This document shows, piece after piece, positions 28,982 through 36,995 of a stretch of 64,000 nt of DNA. Made by a program: the position numbers and the translations under genes. The notes under the pieces were generated by a model, which worked only from the letters and a program-made list of their open reading frames with translations, was not told the DNA's origin and did no database searches. Each line of letters begins with the position of its first letter. The stretch's first letter is position 1. The stretch spans positions 1 to 64,000 of the forward strand of contig CAKVHC010000004.1 in the NCBI GenBank assembly GCA_934747805.1, given 5' to 3'. This stretch comes from an uncultured Clostridia bacterium (GTDB lineage: Bacteria; Bacillota; Clostridia; Christensenellales; UBA1242).

Positions 28982-29010
28982 TAAAAAAAGACCCGAGCGG
29001 TCTTTTTTAA
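28982..29010. terminator. Terminator of the 29013-32060 gene group
   Basis: AAAAAAGACC and GGTCTTTTTT around CGAGC. It follows the stop at 29013 on the minus strand. Confidence 0.85.
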
Positions 29011-29012
29011 AA

Positions 29013-29414
29013 TTACTTTTTGTAAAGGATGATTGACATTACAACTGTTGCCAAACTTGCCAAAACTTCTAATGCTGCGAAAACTATGCAAACGATGCAA
29101 ACATCTTTGATTGCTTCAAGCATTGTGGCAGTGGCGATGAGAGCGAACATAATGCCAACAACTAACAAAATTGTTGTGAACAAATTGTATTTATTTCTGC
29201 CATTAGGTTTATTGAAATATTCATTATCCATTTTGCAAGCTAGACTCAAAAGCACGCCAGCAATCATTGCAACAAACCCAGCATACACAAGCATCCAAAC
29301 GCCAAGTGTGGACTTGCCACCAACGAATGAATAGATTGAACGAATTATCAGGGTGCAGGCATCTAAGAATAGAGCGGTGCAACCTACATAAATACTGCTT
29401 TTCATAAATTTCAT
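29013..29414 (-). CDS. Four-helix hypothetical membrane protein
   Basis: A 133-residue protein with four predicted membrane segments (about 7-28, 38-60, 80-100 and 106-128) and very short loops. No family was recognised. It follows the zinc-ribbon membrane protein by about 20 bases and is probably the last gene of a group starting with the SPFH gene. Confidence 0.65.
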   Translation of the reverse strand: MKFMKSSIYVGCTALFLDACTLIIRSIYSFVGGKSTLGVWMLVYAGFVAMIAGVLLSLACKMDNEYFNKPNGRNKYNLFTTILLVVGIMFALIATATMLEAIKDVCIVCIVFAALEVLASLATVVMSIILYKK

Positions 29415-29433
29415 AATTATATTCTCCCCAGTT

Positions 29434-29892
29434 CTATTTCAAATCTTTGCCACATTCTGTGCAAACTTTTGAATCTTTGTCATTCACAGCGCCGCAGTTT
29501 TCACATGTTTTGCCTGCAACAAGAGTGTGTCCACATTTGCCACAGAACTTTTCTGTGCCGTTAAGCTCGTTGCCACAATATGCACATTTTGCCATGTTGG
29601 CTGTGCCTTTCGCAAGGCTATTGTCCATTGCCAAACTGCCATTTGTAGCTTTGATTGCACTGCCTGTGCATAGGAAAATGATGCCAAACGCCGTTCCTGC
29701 CAGTCCAATGAGTGTCACAAGCACGCCAAATACGAGTTGCACAATTTTACCACCAACGTTGCCGTTAGCAGCAAGGTTTTTGGCACCGAACACGATAAGC
29801 ACAATACCCAAAGCGACGAACAGTACGCTTAGCACGATTATACCAATGCTAATGCCAATGAGTTGTTTTCTCCCCTTTTCAATTTTGTTCAT
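29434..29892 (-). CDS. Membrane protein with C-terminal double zinc ribbon
   Basis: A 152-residue protein with two membrane segments near 12-36 and 48-76. Two zinc ribbons follow: CAYCGNEL...CGKCGH near 102-121 and CENCGAV...CTECGK near 129-149. The zinc-ribbon type (DZR/zinc_ribbon_2) is shared with the neighbouring SPFH protein, which suggests a common membrane-associated assembly. The specific function is unknown. Confidence 0.72.
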   Translation of the reverse strand: MNKIEKGRKQLIGISIGIIVLSVLFVALGIVLIVFGAKNLAANGNVGGKIVQLVFGVLVTLIGLAGTAFGIIFLCTGSAIKATNGSLAMDNSLAKGTANMAKCAYCGNELNGTEKFCGKCGHTLVAGKTCENCGAVNDKDSKVCTECGKDLK

Positions 29893-29937
29893 ATATACTC
29901 CTTTTATTTTTCACGTCTAATGACGCAACTAACGTTT

Positions 29938-31002
29938 TTATTTTGCCAAAAGCAGCGGTATGACAACTAGACCCACGCCTAGCAATATGAAGAAAAGAAC
30001 AGTTAATGCGATTTTCCATTTGCTAAGTGGCAATCCTTTGCCAATTTTGCCTGTTTGACCATTCAAAAGAACGTTATAATTTTTGTCTTTGTAATTAAAT
30101 GCGAAATTGTAAACCGGCAACATACTATAGCAATATTTCATATTAGAATAGTCTGTATCCACCGACAAACTCGCCACACGACTATAATGATAATTGCTCA
30201 AAATCTGCGACCTGATTTGCGAATCTGCTTTTCGCTTTGCAACCGTCATACACTTTTGCAAATCGTCGTTGTAATGTTCAACGCTGTATCCACGCACAAA
30301 ATCTGCATCGTATGCATACGCACCTCGCATATTGTATGGCAGGATTGCTGACAAATCTTCGTTGGTTAAATGGCTGCTACTTTCCACAGCCAAATTTGTG
30401 AAATTTATCTGCTCACTGCCACGTATATTGAACATACGTTCTTGTGTAATTTGCCTGCCTTCGCTGTCCGTCGTTGTATACTGTTCCACAAGTGTGCCAT
30501 GATAACGAGAGTCAGTATCCATATCGAACATAAAACTTGGAAAATACATTGGGTGCGTTTCACAAGTCGGAATGTTTTTCTTAAACGCATTGGGCAAGAA
30601 TTTCTTTTTCTTCACCTGTTCGGCAAATTTTTGTCTTGCTTCATTCTCGCTCACGGCAAAAGGAATAATGCAATCAGGCTTGATGCCTGCGAACTCACCT
30701 ATGTCTGAAACATTGCTTGAACCACAATACGGACAAGACTTGGCAAATTCCATATTGGTCAAGCCAATCTCACCGCCGCAGTTTTCACACTTGAATACTC
30801 TTTCATCCGATTTCCACAACGTCTGTGATGCCGCAACATTTTCTGCATTATAAACGTGCTTTTGTATTTCAGTATTTTTATCAATTTCAATACTCTTTTC
30901 ACAACCCAAACATTTTAAACTTTGAGTCTGGGGGTCAAAGACCAAATTTGAGCCACAACCGTCACACTTCTTACTAGTAGATTTCAGTTGTTTTTTCGCC
31001 AT
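29938..31002 (-). CDS. YdjG-like TFIIB-type zinc-ribbon protein
   Basis: A 354-residue protein. There are two zinc ribbons at the N terminus (CDGCGSN...CLGCEKS near 14-34 and CENCGGE...CPYCGSS near 71-94), a central beta-rich domain and a C-terminal membrane segment (near 330-350). B. subtilis YdjG, encoded with PspA-like YdjF and SPFH protein YdjI, has this layout. The ATG at 31002 overlaps the stop of the SPFH gene by one base (TAATG), with GGAGAA before it, so translation is coupled. Confidence 0.78.
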   Translation of the reverse strand: MAKKQLKSTSKKCDGCGSNLVFDPQTQSLKCLGCEKSIEIDKNTEIQKHVYNAENVAASQTLWKSDERVFKCENCGGEIGLTNMEFAKSCPYCGSSNVSDIGEFAGIKPDCIIPFAVSENEARQKFAEQVKKKKFLPNAFKKNIPTCETHPMYFPSFMFDMDTDSRYHGTLVEQYTTTDSEGRQITQERMFNIRGSEQINFTNLAVESSSHLTNEDLSAILPYNMRGAYAYDADFVRGYSVEHYNDDLQKCMTVAKRKADSQIRSQILSNYHYSRVASLSVDTDYSNMKYCYSMLPVYNFAFNYKDKNYNVLLNGQTGKIGKGLPLSKWKIALTVLFFILLGVGLVVIPLLLAK

Positions 31003-32060
31003 TACAATTTTTCTCCACATTCTGGGCAGAACTTAGCACTAGCTTTCACTTCACTGCCACAATTTGCACAATGTTTAGTGCTAGCCAGCTTTTCTCCACA
31101 TTCAGAGCAGAATTTTGAGCCAGCCTTGATAGTGGCGTGGCATTTTGGACATTCCATTGTTGCAGTTTTTGTTTCACGAGGTTTATTCTTTGCATTTGCC
31201 AAAGATTCGCTAAACATTTGACCAATGCCAGCACCTGCGCCAAGACCTACACCAAGACCTGCAAGGTTGCCGCCACTAGTGTTCTGAGCAGCGTCACGCA
31301 TTGCTTGTGCTGCTTGGTATTGAGCATAAGTGCCCATTTTGTCTTCCATAACGCCGAGTTTGGTGCGTTCGTCGAGTGCCTTTTCAACGTCTTCTGGTAG
31401 GCTGATGTTCTCGATTGTCATCGAGCAGAGTTTCAAACCAAACTTGCCGAATTCTTCTTGAGTTTCGTCCAAAATGATCTTACTCAACTCTTTGTAGTTG
31501 GCTGCCAGGTCTAGTGCACTGAACTTGCCTTCCGCAACGGCATCACTGAAACCTTGAATTACGCTAGCTTTCATCTGTTCGCCAACATCAGTTGTAGTGT
31601 AAACTTCGTTAGTGCCGAACATTTCTTCCATAAATTTCTTGGCGTCGGTCACTTTGTAACTATACACACCGAAAGCACGAAGACGCACGTTGCCAAACTC
31701 TGCATCACGCATCATGACTGGATTTTGTGTACCCCATTTCAAGCCTGTCATTTGCTTTGTGTTGACAAAATACACTTCCGCCTTGATTGGACTGTTGAAG
31801 CCTGTAGGCAATGACAAGATTTTAGTCAAAAGTGGAATGTTTTCGGTTGCCAATTTGTATGTGCCTGGTGCGAAAACGTCGCAGATTTGACCCTTGTGAA
31901 TGAAGAGTGCCATTTGTGATGGGCGTACAACGAGCGTACTGCTGTTCATAATCTCTTCACGGTTCTGCAATTTGTATCTGTATACGATTGTGTCTTTTGA
32001 GTTGTCTGTCCATTCAATGACGGACAACATCTGCTTTTTAGCAAAATTAAATAATCCCAT
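31002..32060 (-). CDS. YdjI-like SPFH-domain protein with zinc ribbons
   Basis: A 352-residue protein starting MGLFNFAKKQMLSVIEW. An SPFH/band-7 domain fills residues 30-240 (for example VRPSQMALFIHKGQ, RAFGVYSYKVTDAKKF). A Gly/Ala-rich linker follows, then two zinc ribbons (CPKCHAT...CSECGEK and CANCGSE...CPECGEK). It has no membrane segment. B. subtilis YdjI is membrane-recruited with YdjG/YdjH during phage-shock-type envelope stress. Here a pspA homologue is absent from the immediate neighbourhood. Confidence 0.82.
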   Translation of the reverse strand: MGLFNFAKKQMLSVIEWTDNSKDTIVYRYKLQNREEIMNSSTLVVRPSQMALFIHKGQICDVFAPGTYKLATENIPLLTKILSLPTGFNSPIKAEVYFVNTKQMTGLKWGTQNPVMMRDAEFGNVRLRAFGVYSYKVTDAKKFMEEMFGTNEVYTTTDVGEQMKASVIQGFSDAVAEGKFSALDLAANYKELSKIILDETQEEFGKFGLKLCSMTIENISLPEDVEKALDERTKLGVMEDKMGTYAQYQAAQAMRDAAQNTSGGNLAGLGVGLGAGAGIGQMFSESLANAKNKPRETKTATMECPKCHATIKAGSKFCSECGEKLASTKHCANCGSEVKASAKFCPECGEKL

Positions 32061-32302
32061 ATTATTCTCCTTATTTAGTATTATATTTGGTAATTACCAC
32101 AATGTCAATCACTGAAAAGCAATTCTCTGCAAAATTTATCTCAATTTTGCCCAATGAAAACGTCTGCATTGGTGATTTTTAGATATTTGGCTGGTGATAC
32201 AATTGTTTTTGCCATACTAGTGTGCGCAGAAATTGTGAAAGTTTATTTGACAATTTCCTATTTAGTTGCCATACTTATATCAGGTTTTAGGGATAAAAGT
32301 GT

Positions 32303-32854
32303 ATGCAAGGCAAATATAAAGTCATTACATTATGCGGGAGTACTAAATTTAAAGACGAGTTTTTGGCTGAACAAAAACGCTTGTCATTGGAAGGCAACAT
32401 TGTGATTTCCGTGGGACTTTTTGGGCACTCGGGCGACGACGAGGTCTGGTCTGATGACAAAAAGACCATGCTGGATGATATGCACAAGAGCAAAATAGAC
32501 ATGGCGGATGAAATTTTCGTAATAGATAAGGGCGGATATGTTGGCACTAGCACAAAAAATGAGATTGAGTACGCCGTGAAAACTGGCAAACCTGTAAAAT
32601 TTATGGAGCCGCTAATTTGCCAAAGTTGCGGAATGCCGATGACATCGGTGGATGTGCTGGCTATGAATGTGGATGGCAGTCACGACTTTGATTATTGCAA
32701 ATATTGCATGAAAGACGGCAAATTTATTGACGATGTGGACATGTCCACCTATATAGATATGTGTAGTCAGTTTGGTGCGCAGGCGGGCATGACCAACGAT
32801 GAAATGCGTGCTTTCTGCACCAGCCTATTTCCAACCCTGAAACGCTGGAAATAA
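32303..32854 (+). CDS. Nucleoside deoxyribosyltransferase-like domain fused to a zinc ribbon
   Basis: A 183-residue protein with two parts. Residues 1-105 (KVITLCGSTKFKDEF, ADEIFVIDKGGYVGTSTKNE) show the Rossmann-like nucleoside 2-deoxyribosyltransferase/DUF4406 pattern, including the CGST loop and a late Gly-rich loop with an acidic residue. Residues 108-183 start with CQSCGMPM and contain YCKYCMKDG, matching the putative zinc-ribbon domain PF12674. The substrate is unknown. An AGGGA site precedes the ATG. It stands alone, divergent from the SPFH gene. Confidence 0.7.
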   Translation: MQGKYKVITLCGSTKFKDEFLAEQKRLSLEGNIVISVGLFGHSGDDEVWSDDKKTMLDDMHKSKIDMADEIFVIDKGGYVGTSTKNEIEYAVKTGKPVKFMEPLICQSCGMPMTSVDVLAMNVDGSHDFDYCKYCMKDGKFIDDVDMSTYIDMCSQFGAQAGMTNDEMRAFCTSLFPTLKRWK

Positions 32855-33035
32855 CATATTATTGAGAATATTAAGTTTTGTAACTAAGCAAGTGGAAAAT
32901 TGTGTTTGTTTTCATCTGCTTATTTTTTTCATGGATAATGAAAATATATGAAATTAAAAAGTTTAAAGTATAAATCCTTATCTACTTGACTTTAATCCTA
33001 TTTTTTGCTATATTTTTTATTGAGAGGTATTTTTT

Positions 33036-33611
33036 ATGAGCGAAATTAAATCAAAATATTTAGTCAGTTCAAAAATGACAAAGATTTTGGAGCAAAAATT
33101 TAACAGCGACCTATATACTAGGGATTTTGACCCAAAAGATTTGGGCACTTTCTTGTGCGCACAAGCATACGGTTGCATCGGCAAGGAAATTTTCTACGAC
33201 GCGAAAATGGCTACTCCACTATTAGCCATGGCACAGGCTAGCGGAAAAAAGCTTGGCGATAGTTTCTATCAAGGTATGGTAACCTACTCCATTTTGTCTA
33301 AGATTGCAACAGTTCAAGCAGCGTTGGATTCTAGCGAGTTTGCCACAAGCAAATCTTTGGATATGAGTCAATTATCAGCTGACAATTTCGACTACGCAAC
33401 ACAGGCTTTTGCTTTGTTTTACGCCTACACAAAAGGTTATGTTTGTGATTGGAGCAAAATAAACCACGACTACTCCGCTCTTAACTTTGGCACTAATTCT
33501 AACGTGCGCTTCGAAGCCACCGGCAAAGAAATTGACCCTAAAATTCTAATCGAGAAAGTAGCACAAAGACTTGAGATTATTAAGGCTAAAGAAGAAACGA
33601 ACATTAGATAG
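33036..33611 (+). CDS. Hypothetical protein, 191 aa
   Basis: Not recognised. It is a soluble, mainly helical protein starting MSEIKSKYLVSSKMTK, with an Ala/Gln/Ser-rich centre and no membrane segment. The ATG follows a GAGAGG site. A strong terminator 55 bases downstream indicates a single-gene unit. It is the last chromosomal gene before the tRNA-Thr integration hot spot. Confidence 0.65.
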   Translation: MSEIKSKYLVSSKMTKILEQKFNSDLYTRDFDPKDLGTFLCAQAYGCIGKEIFYDAKMATPLLAMAQASGKKLGDSFYQGMVTYSILSKIATVQAALDSSEFATSKSLDMSQLSADNFDYATQAFALFYAYTKGYVCDWSKINHDYSALNFGTNSNVRFEATGKEIDPKILIEKVAQRLEIIKAKEETNIR

Positions 33612-33668
33612 CATTTGATTCTCGTTTAGCATACATTATATGTTAAAAGTGGCATTATTACCTTTTCT

Positions 33669-33696
33669 GAAGAAGATTGTCGTCTTCTTCTTTTTT
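33669..33696 (+). terminator. Terminator after the 191-aa gene
   Basis: GAAGAAGA and TCTTCTTC with a 6-base loop, followed by six T. Confidence 0.85.
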
Positions 33697-33882
33697 ATGT
33701 GTTGATCAGTTTGGTCGCCAGCACGGCAAATGTTTTGACCTGCTTGTATATATATCTGTTTTGCAAACCATATCAACCAATACATGCATCCATTTTGCTG
33801 ATGCCAACATGCAATGTATTCAATCTTTTTTCTGAGTTTTGTCGCTAAGCGAAATTTGTATTAACTAATCATAAATAAATGT
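33697..33882. other. Intergenic stretch before the tRNA-Thr promoter
   Basis: From 33612 to 34013 there is no credible gene. It holds the terminator at 33669-33696 and the tRNA promoter at 33883-33911. The segment between them shows no start with a ribosome-binding site, repeat or hairpin that could be supported. Confidence 0.5.
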
Positions 33883-33911
33883 TTGACAATTAGCCAATTC
33901 TATGTTAGTAT
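33883..33911 (+). promoter_or_regulatory. Sigma-A promoter of the tRNA-Thr locus
   Basis: TTGACA and TAGTAT with a 17-base spacer, about 105 bases before the first (truncated) tRNA-Thr copy at 34017. It is probably the original chromosomal promoter of this tRNA gene and now reads through the half copy into the full copy. Confidence 0.75.
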
Positions 33912-34013
33912 ACTTTCGCAAAAGGTATCGCAGTGTGCCACTTTTGTGATATGAACTGCCGCTGCCTAAAAATTTTATCCGACTTTCACACCAAGAAAGT
34001 TCATCAAATAACA

Positions 34014-34054
34014 TATGCTACTGTGGCTCAGAGGTAGAGCACTGCCTTGGTAAG
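34014..34054 (+). repeat. Truncated 5' half of tRNA-Thr (41-bp direct repeat of 34114-34154)
   Basis: The first 38 bases of a tRNA-Thr, from GCTACTG through the anticodon loop CCTTGGTAAG, are identical to the complete gene exactly 100 bases downstream, including three bases of upstream flank. Identity stops just after the anticodon, the usual crossover region for tRNA-targeting integrases. It looks like the footprint of an earlier integration or excision. Confidence 0.85.
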
Positions 34055-34116
34055 ATTTGAAATGCCTAAAATTACCGACTTAAAAACTTAATAAATTAGC
34101 CTATTTTTATAGATAT

Positions 34117-34191
34117 GCTACTGTGGCTCAGAGGTAGAGCACTGCCTTGGTAAGGCAGGGGTCACGGGTCCGATTCCCGTCAGTAGCTCCA
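34117..34191 (+). tRNA. tRNA-Thr (anticodon GGT)
   Basis: A complete cloverleaf: acceptor GCTACTG/CAGTAGC, anticodon stem CTGCC/GGCAG around TTGGTAA, T-arm ACGGG TCCGATT CCCGT, and CCA encoded. It forms the left attachment site of element 1, whose integrase gene faces it from 34424. Confidence 0.95.
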
Positions 34192-34199
34192 CTTATTAA

Positions 34200-34248
34200 A
34201 AGTCGCAAAAACCCTTTATTTACCTAGGTTTTTGGCGATTTTTTTTAT
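34200..34248 (+). terminator. Terminator after tRNA-Thr
   Basis: TCGCAAAAACC and GGTTTTTGGCGA pair around CTTTATTTA and are followed by a T8 run. Similar terminators follow the other tRNA-Thr copies at 44989 and 50509. Confidence 0.75.
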
Positions 34249-34284
34249 TCTTTTTTTAACATAATTTTTAGGACGAAAAAATAT

Positions 34285-34418
34285 TTGCTGTCAATTTTTG
34301 GTGCAATTGCTGTCAATATTTGCTCCATAAAAAAGACCGATAGTCATAAAATCAACTATTGGTCTAATTCTTTCATAAACTCTCTAAAACTGGTACATTT
34401 GCTGTCAATTGCTGTCAA
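34285..34418. repeat. Arm-type repeats TTGCTGTCAA, left end of element 1
   Basis: TTGCTGTCAA occurs at 34285, 34307, 34399 and 34409, between the attachment site and the integrase gene. The paired version (TTGCTGTCAATTGCTGTCA) recurs at 44721-44739 near the right end of the element. Repeats of this kind near both att sites fit binding sites for the N-terminal arm-binding domain of a tyrosine integrase. Confidence 0.7.
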
Positions 34419-34423
34419 ATTAT

Positions 34424-35791
34424 TTACATCTCAAAATCTTTTTCTTTTCGTCTGCGTTTGCGTTCTTGCAATTTTTCAAGTTCACGAATTTGGCGTTCTA
34501 TTTCTTCATCAGATAAGTCATCATAAATTTCCTGTTCAGTTTCTCGCTCTTGTTCGTGCTCTTGAATTTTGGTGTTTAATCTATCGGTTGCTTCTCTTAC
34601 ATATTCGCTATTTACCGAGTTGTAGACAGTGATTGTAGTTTTCACATCACGGTGACCTAAAAGTTGTTGAATAACTTTTGGATTTTCGTTCATTTCAAAA
34701 AGCATATTTGAGAAAGTATGACGAAGTCCGTGAAAATGAATATGGTATTTATTTAGTCCGTTTCTTCGTTTAAACCTATCAAAGATTACTCTTGTGCCAT
34801 AATAAGTTCTATAACTTCCGTTATCGTTAGCAAACACAAACGATGTTGGTGCAGTTAAAATCGCTGTCACATTTGGATTAGTTTCTTGTCTTTTACTTTG
34901 TTTTTCTTTCCATTGTTTTAATGTTTCTAGGACAATATCCGTAACAGGTATGTCTCTAACACTACAAGCAGTTTTAGTGTCACCAATAACTGTTGTGCGG
35001 TCTTTAACATTGCCTTGTTCATCAAACTTTAAAGTTTGAGTAATTGCTCGTTCTATTTTTATAGTTTTATTCGCAAAGTCGATGTTTTTCCATTTAAGTG
35101 CCAAGGCTTCACCAATACGAAGTCCAGCAAACATAAGAGTAATACAAAGTGGTTTAATAAAGTTTGCATCATCTTTATTTAATGCGTCTAAAAATTTATC
35201 TCTTATTTCAGGTGGTAAGGCTTTGTATCTTTCATCACCATCTTCTTCATAAACATTTCTTTTCCCTTTAACTTTTACTTTTAAGGTTGGGTTGGTGTAT
35301 ATCCATTTATTTTCAATAGAATACTCAAAAAATTGATTTAGTAAATGTTTACACTTCTTTATGGTGTCCACACTATAACCTTGGTCTAAAAGAATATTTA
35401 CGAATTTTTGAATTGTATAATTGTCAATTTCATAAACTTTCATTTTGCCAATATGTGGAACAATATGCAATTTAAAGTTTCTAATATTACCTTCAAAAGT
35501 TCGTGGACTTACAGTGCTCTTTTTGAATGTCATAAGATATTCAAACATCAGTTTTTCAAGGTCGCTATTTTCAACAAGTTCGTAAGAATTGCTTTTAACT
35601 CTGCCACTTATTTCAGACAATTTTTTAGCAACTTCGGCTTGTGTTTTCCCATAAATTGTTTTCCTAATAATCTTGCCGTTTTCATCATAGCCCATAGTTA
35701 AGGCTCCGCCCCAACGACCATCGTTTCGTTGAAAAATTGACCCTTCGTTGTTGGCTCTGCGAGTTTTGCTTACAACTTTCTTTCTAGCCAT
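34424..35791 (-). CDS. int: Tyrosine site-specific integrase of element 1
   Basis: A 455-residue tyrosine recombinase of the Tn916/ICE type. The N-terminal arm-binding part reads NEGSIFQRNDGRWGGAL, followed by a SAM-like core-binding domain. The catalytic domain has Arg in AGLRIGEALALKW, HxLRH in HIHFHGLRHTFSN, His in LLGHRDVKTT and the nucleophile Tyr in ITVYNSV. The C-terminal 60 residues are Glu/Arg-rich. It lies next to the tRNA-Thr attachment site and overlaps the Xis-like gene by 8 bases. Confidence 0.95.
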   Translation of the reverse strand: MARKKVVSKTRRANNEGSIFQRNDGRWGGALTMGYDENGKIIRKTIYGKTQAEVAKKLSEISGRVKSNSYELVENSDLEKLMFEYLMTFKKSTVSPRTFEGNIRNFKLHIVPHIGKMKVYEIDNYTIQKFVNILLDQGYSVDTIKKCKHLLNQFFEYSIENKWIYTNPTLKVKVKGKRNVYEEDGDERYKALPPEIRDKFLDALNKDDANFIKPLCITLMFAGLRIGEALALKWKNIDFANKTIKIERAITQTLKFDEQGNVKDRTTVIGDTKTACSVRDIPVTDIVLETLKQWKEKQSKRQETNPNVTAILTAPTSFVFANDNGSYRTYYGTRVIFDRFKRRNGLNKYHIHFHGLRHTFSNMLFEMNENPKVIQQLLGHRDVKTTITVYNSVNSEYVREATDRLNTKIQEHEQERETEQEIYDDLSDEEIERQIRELEKLQERKRRRKEKDFEM

Positions 35792-36047
35792 TTTGCGCCT
35801 CGCTTTGGTTGTTGTTTAGTGTGAGCCAAGTAACAAAATTAAGAACACTCACAACTTGTCGTTTGCCGACTTTTGTTGTTGGGAAAGTTTTGCTTCTGAG
35901 CAAGTTCCTAACATTATCTCTGCCAAGTCCAGTTATTTTTATTAGGTCTTCGCAATCCAAAAAATCCTTATTATATTTAGTTGAAATGCGGTCAACTTCC
36001 GATTGTATTAAGTTGTTTAAATTTAGATTTGTATTGTTTAAATTCAT
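35784..36047 (-). CDS. Excisionase-like HTH protein of element 1
   Basis: An 87-residue protein with an Asn/Leu-rich N terminus. Residues 28-75 fit a MerR/Xis-type winged helix (DCEDLIKITGLGRDNVRNLL, then FPTTKVGKRQVV). Its position directly upstream of int, with an 8-base overlap, fits a recombination directionality factor. Confidence 0.75.
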   Translation of the reverse strand: MNLNNTNLNLNNLIQSEVDRISTKYNKDFLDCEDLIKITGLGRDNVRNLLRSKTFPTTKVGKRQVVSVLNFVTWLTLNNNQSEAQNG

Positions 36048-36161
36048 AGTTTAATGTTCCTTTCATAGTTTTAATTTAACTCCTTTCTAAAACAGAATTT
36101 TTTATCTCTTTCTAAATCTAAATTTATTAAAATCTATCCGCATCGAGCGAGATAGAAGTAG

Positions 36162-36300
36162 CAACTTTGTTGCCGATAAGAAGTGTTGGGTATCCCAACA
36201 GCTTCCAAAATGACGAGAAAACATAGTAAATTTAAGTGTATCAGTTAAAAGTGCCGATTTTATCGGGCTTTTACGCACTAAATTTAATAATTGTTTCTCG
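36162..36300. other. Cluster of inverted repeats between xis and relaxase (possible oriT or structured RNA)
   Basis: In the 291-base gene-free gap three structures lie in a row. The first is GCAAC-TTT-GTTGC (36162-36174). The second is GTTGGG-TAT-CCCAAC (36185-36199). The third is an 87-base extended stem-loop (36214-36300), whose outer arms CGAGAAA/TTTCTCG and TAAATTTA-GTG/CAC-TAAATTTA enclose an inner stem AAAAG..CCGAT/ATCGG..CTTTT. There is no T run suggesting a terminator. Hairpin rows next to mobilisation genes are typical of oriT, but an RNA role is possible. Confidence 0.5.
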
Positions 36301-36338
36301 CTTATGCTCTATACTAAATATCTACCTAAAATACTATT

Positions 36339-36995
36339 CTACATCTCAAAATCACTAGATAAATAGCCTTCATCAATGAGTGTTTTAATTCGCATTTCTT
36401 CAAGCTTTCTCATATAGTCTTGAAAGCACTTAATTGCTTCATATTCACACTTTGAATTTAGATACATACAATATTCAAGTTCTTTCCAAAGTTTGTCTTT
36501 TTGCATTCGTTTTTGGACTACATATTTTGCATTAAGTTTTAATCTGTCTATCTCTTGACCTTTCAAACTTTTTGCACTTTCAATTACCAAATTTCCAAGT
36601 CTGCGATATAAATCTTTTGTATATTTTTCACTCAAATTTTGTTGTGGTTTGTCCACGCCATTTCGTTTGCAATAACTATCTACCAGTTTTTGCTTTTCGC
36701 TAACTAGGTCATCAAAATCATTTTTGTAAATGCTAATATCAACATTGTGGGAGATGATATAGTTTGAAATGTTATCTATATTTGGTTTAAGTTTTCGCAT
36801 ATTATCGCAGTCATAAAATGTGTGTCCTTGCTCTGGAAATTGGTTTGCTAGGTCTAATAACATTTGCTTTAATTTAAGCCCAGAAACATTGTTTAATCGC
36901 TCTTTAACACTTTTGGTTAGTCTTAACCTTATTTCTTTCTCACGAGCCTTAAAATCGGTTGCAGAGAGTTCAATATTGGCTTTTAAAAAATCCAT
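36339..36995 (-). CDS. MobL-type relaxase, C-terminal part (frameshifted)
   Basis: A 218-residue frame starting MDFLKANIELSATDF. It is the continuation of the relaxase encoded upstream: if one A is removed from the A6 run at 37039-37044, the upstream frame reads through (RMKNKEKHFSRGYISNNA) into this MDFLKA. It is helical and charged, as in the C-terminal region of MobL/MobP3 relaxases. It is probably not made as a separate functional protein unless the shift is an assembly error. Confidence 0.65.
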   Translation of the reverse strand: MDFLKANIELSATDFKAREKEIRLRLTKSVKERLNNVSGLKLKQMLLDLANQFPEQGHTFYDCDNMRKLKPNIDNISNYIISHNVDISIYKNDFDDLVSEKQKLVDSYCKRNGVDKPQQNLSEKYTKDLYRRLGNLVIESAKSLKGQEIDRLKLNAKYVVQKRMQKDKLWKELEYCMYLNSKCEYEAIKCFQDYMRKLEEMRIKTLIDEGYLSSDFEM

